NCBI GenBank assembly: GCA_030043865.1
Contig: JASHWZ010000208.1
Coordinates: 1-6,628 of the forward strand
Reading direction: 5' to 3'
Length of the DNA stretch: 6,628 nt
Source of the DNA: Thermoplasmata archaeon
GTDB taxonomy: Archaea > Thermoplasmatota > Thermoplasmata > Lutacidiplasmatales > UBA184
The notes beneath the pieces were generated by a model. The model had not been told where the DNA came from and searched no databases. It worked only from the letters and a program-made list of their open reading frames with translations. Below, piece after piece: positions 5,735 through 6,628 of the stretch. The translations under genes and the position numbers were made by a program. The number at the start of each line of letters is the position of its first letter. Positions within the stretch are counted from its first letter, which is position 1.

Positions 5735-6628
5735 CTAGTTCGCCGAACCTTTGCGCCTCTTCGACCGGCGAGGTCGGGTCTGCGGCTCGGCAGACAGGCT
5801 GGCCCGGAGGCTCGCCACTGTGCTGGGGAGCCCCGCCTCCAGCCCCACGGTGGGCGTCCAGCCAAGGTGTTGCCGCGCTAATCCGATGTCCGGACATCGC
5901 TGCTTCGGGTCGTCTTCCGGTAGCGGTCGGTAGTCGAGCCTCAGCGGAATCTCGAGGGCCTGAGATACGAGTTCGGCGACTCGCCGAATCGGTACCTCGG
6001 CCGGGTTGCCGAGGTTCATCGGGGTCGGCACCTCCTTGGGGGCCTCCATCAACCGATCCAGCCCGGCCACGAGGTCGGAGACGTAGCAGAAGGACCTCGT
6101 CTGCGAGCCGTCCCCGTAGATGGTCAGCGGTTCCCCGCGGAGGCCCTGGACCACAAAGTTGGAGATCACCCGGCCGTCGGCGGGGTCCATGCGCGGGCCG
6201 TACGTGTTGAAGATGCGGGCGATCCGGACGTCCAGGCCGTAGGACCTCCGATACGCGACCGCGAGCGCCTCCGAGAATCGCTTTCCCTCGTCGTAGCAGC
6301 TGCGGACCCCGATCGGGTTGACGTTCCCCCAGTATCGCTCGGGCTGCGGGTGGACCGTCGCGTCGCCGTACACCTCGCTGGTCGAGGCGATCAGGACCCG
6401 AGCATCGGCCCGGCGAGCCGCCTCGAGCACCCGATGCGTTCCGGTCGAGTTGACCAGGAGCGTGGAAATCGGCTCTCGCTGGTACGCCGGGGGGGAGGCG
6501 GGGCTCGCCAAGTGATAGTACTTCTCGGCGCGGGGCAGCGTCGACGAACGGGCCAGGTCGGCGCGTCTGAACGTGAAACCTCGGCGGTGCCAAACCGAAC
6601 GGAGATTCTCGAGTCGGCCCGTCGAGAG
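5735..6628 (-). CDS. uxs: UDP-glucuronate decarboxylase (UDP-xylose synthase), N-terminus beyond window
   Basis: This short-chain dehydrogenase/reductase-type sugar-nucleotide enzyme uses tightly bound NAD to convert UDP-glucuronate to UDP-xylose and CO2 in the cytoplasm. The frame is open to the window edge, so the first 35-40 residues with the GxxGxxG NAD-binding loop are missing; 297 residues are seen. Family marks follow in order: TGRLENL, YYHLASPASPPAY, STSEVYGD (catalytic Ser/Thr region), the Y-D-E-G-K catalytic pair in NPIGVRSCYDEGKRFSEAL, RIARIFNTYGPRM, the GDGSQTRSFCYVSDL signature, and PEDDPKQRCPDI near the end. These strings are nearly those of UXS enzymes and differ from generic 4-epimerases. 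A short basic tail (RPRRSKRRKG) ends it at TAG 5735-5737. It converges on the propeller gene. Xylose units for surface glycans are a likely use, but no glycosyltransferase lies in the window to confirm this. Confidence 0.93.
   Translation of the reverse strand, partial: LSTGRLENLRSVWHRRGFTFRRADLARSSTLPRAEKYYHLASPASPPAYQREPISTLLVNSTGTHRVLEAARRADARVLIASTSEVYGDATVHPQPERYWGNVNPIGVRSCYDEGKRFSEALAVAYRRSYGLDVRIARIFNTYGPRMDPADGRVISNFVVQGLRGEPLTIYGDGSQTRSFCYVSDLVAGLDRLMEAPKEVPTPMNLGNPAEVPIRRVAELVSQALEIPLRLDYRPLPEDDPKQRCPDIGLARQHLGWTPTVGLEAGLPSTVASLRASLSAEPQTRPRRSKRRKGSAN

Noticed and set aside
5269..5865. Minus-strand frame spanning the ends of both convergent genes
   Set aside because: It would overlap two well-supported genes and shows only Arg/Gly/Pro-rich sequence.
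5592..6593. 333-residue minus-strand frame over the uxs gene
   Set aside because: Out-of-frame shadow; the adjacent frame contains all UDP-glucuronate decarboxylase motifs.
1..6628. CRISPR array, tRNA or rRNA genes, insertion sequence ends
   Set aside because: No regularly spaced repeats, no cloverleaf with a T-loop consensus in the right setting, and no transposase or terminal inverted repeats were seen by eye on either strand.

Overview
The window most likely comes from a GC-rich archaeon of the Thermoplasmata (Thermoplasmatota), probably an uncultured one. Three things support this. First, the large + strand gene has a signal peptide, a YVTN-type beta-propeller, two beta-sandwich repeats of the 'VTFxExG...WSVSLGG...FNGSYGYSI...VSGAPVSQSVIFT' type seen in Thermoplasmata surface proteins, and a C-terminal membrane anchor. 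Second, several genes have archaeal TATA-like boxes about 25-30 bases before the start codon, as expected for leaderless or nearly leaderless transcripts. Third, there is a T-run terminator.

Layout. Positions 1-574 (-): start of a membrane-anchored extracytoplasmic protein, cut by the window edge. 669-1757 (-): Fic-family AMP-transferase with an N-terminal inhibitory motif and a C-terminal winged helix. 1807-1853 (-): stem-loop plus T7 terminator just upstream of the fic promoter. 1858-2226: no convincing gene. 2227-2664 (-): small SRPBCC-like protein. 2690-2842: regulatory region with a strong TATA box and a three-half-site operator candidate. 2842-3445 (+): winged-helix/nucleotidyltransferase fusion, split by an extra A in an A7 run. 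3442-3760 (+): translationally coupled small protein of unknown family, also split by a one-base frameshift. 3790-3829: strong stem-loops. 3928-5670 (+): anchored seven-bladed YVTN propeller protein. 5735-6628 (-): UDP-glucuronate decarboxylase (UDP-xylose synthase), missing its N-terminus at the window edge.

How the parts fit. The middle (669-3760) looks like an accessory island. Fic and minimal nucleotidyltransferases are both families that transfer AMP to proteins or RNA in toxin-antitoxin and stress systems. The nucleotidyltransferase is fused to a DNA-binding domain and followed by an overlapping small gene, with repeated GGTCA half-sites across its transcription and translation start. 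It therefore looks like a self-repressing two-gene module of toxin-antitoxin type. Both of its genes carry one extra base, which means decay, assembly error or recoding. The flanks are cell-surface genes: two exported, sequon-rich proteins and a nucleotide-sugar enzyme that could supply xylose for glycan synthesis.
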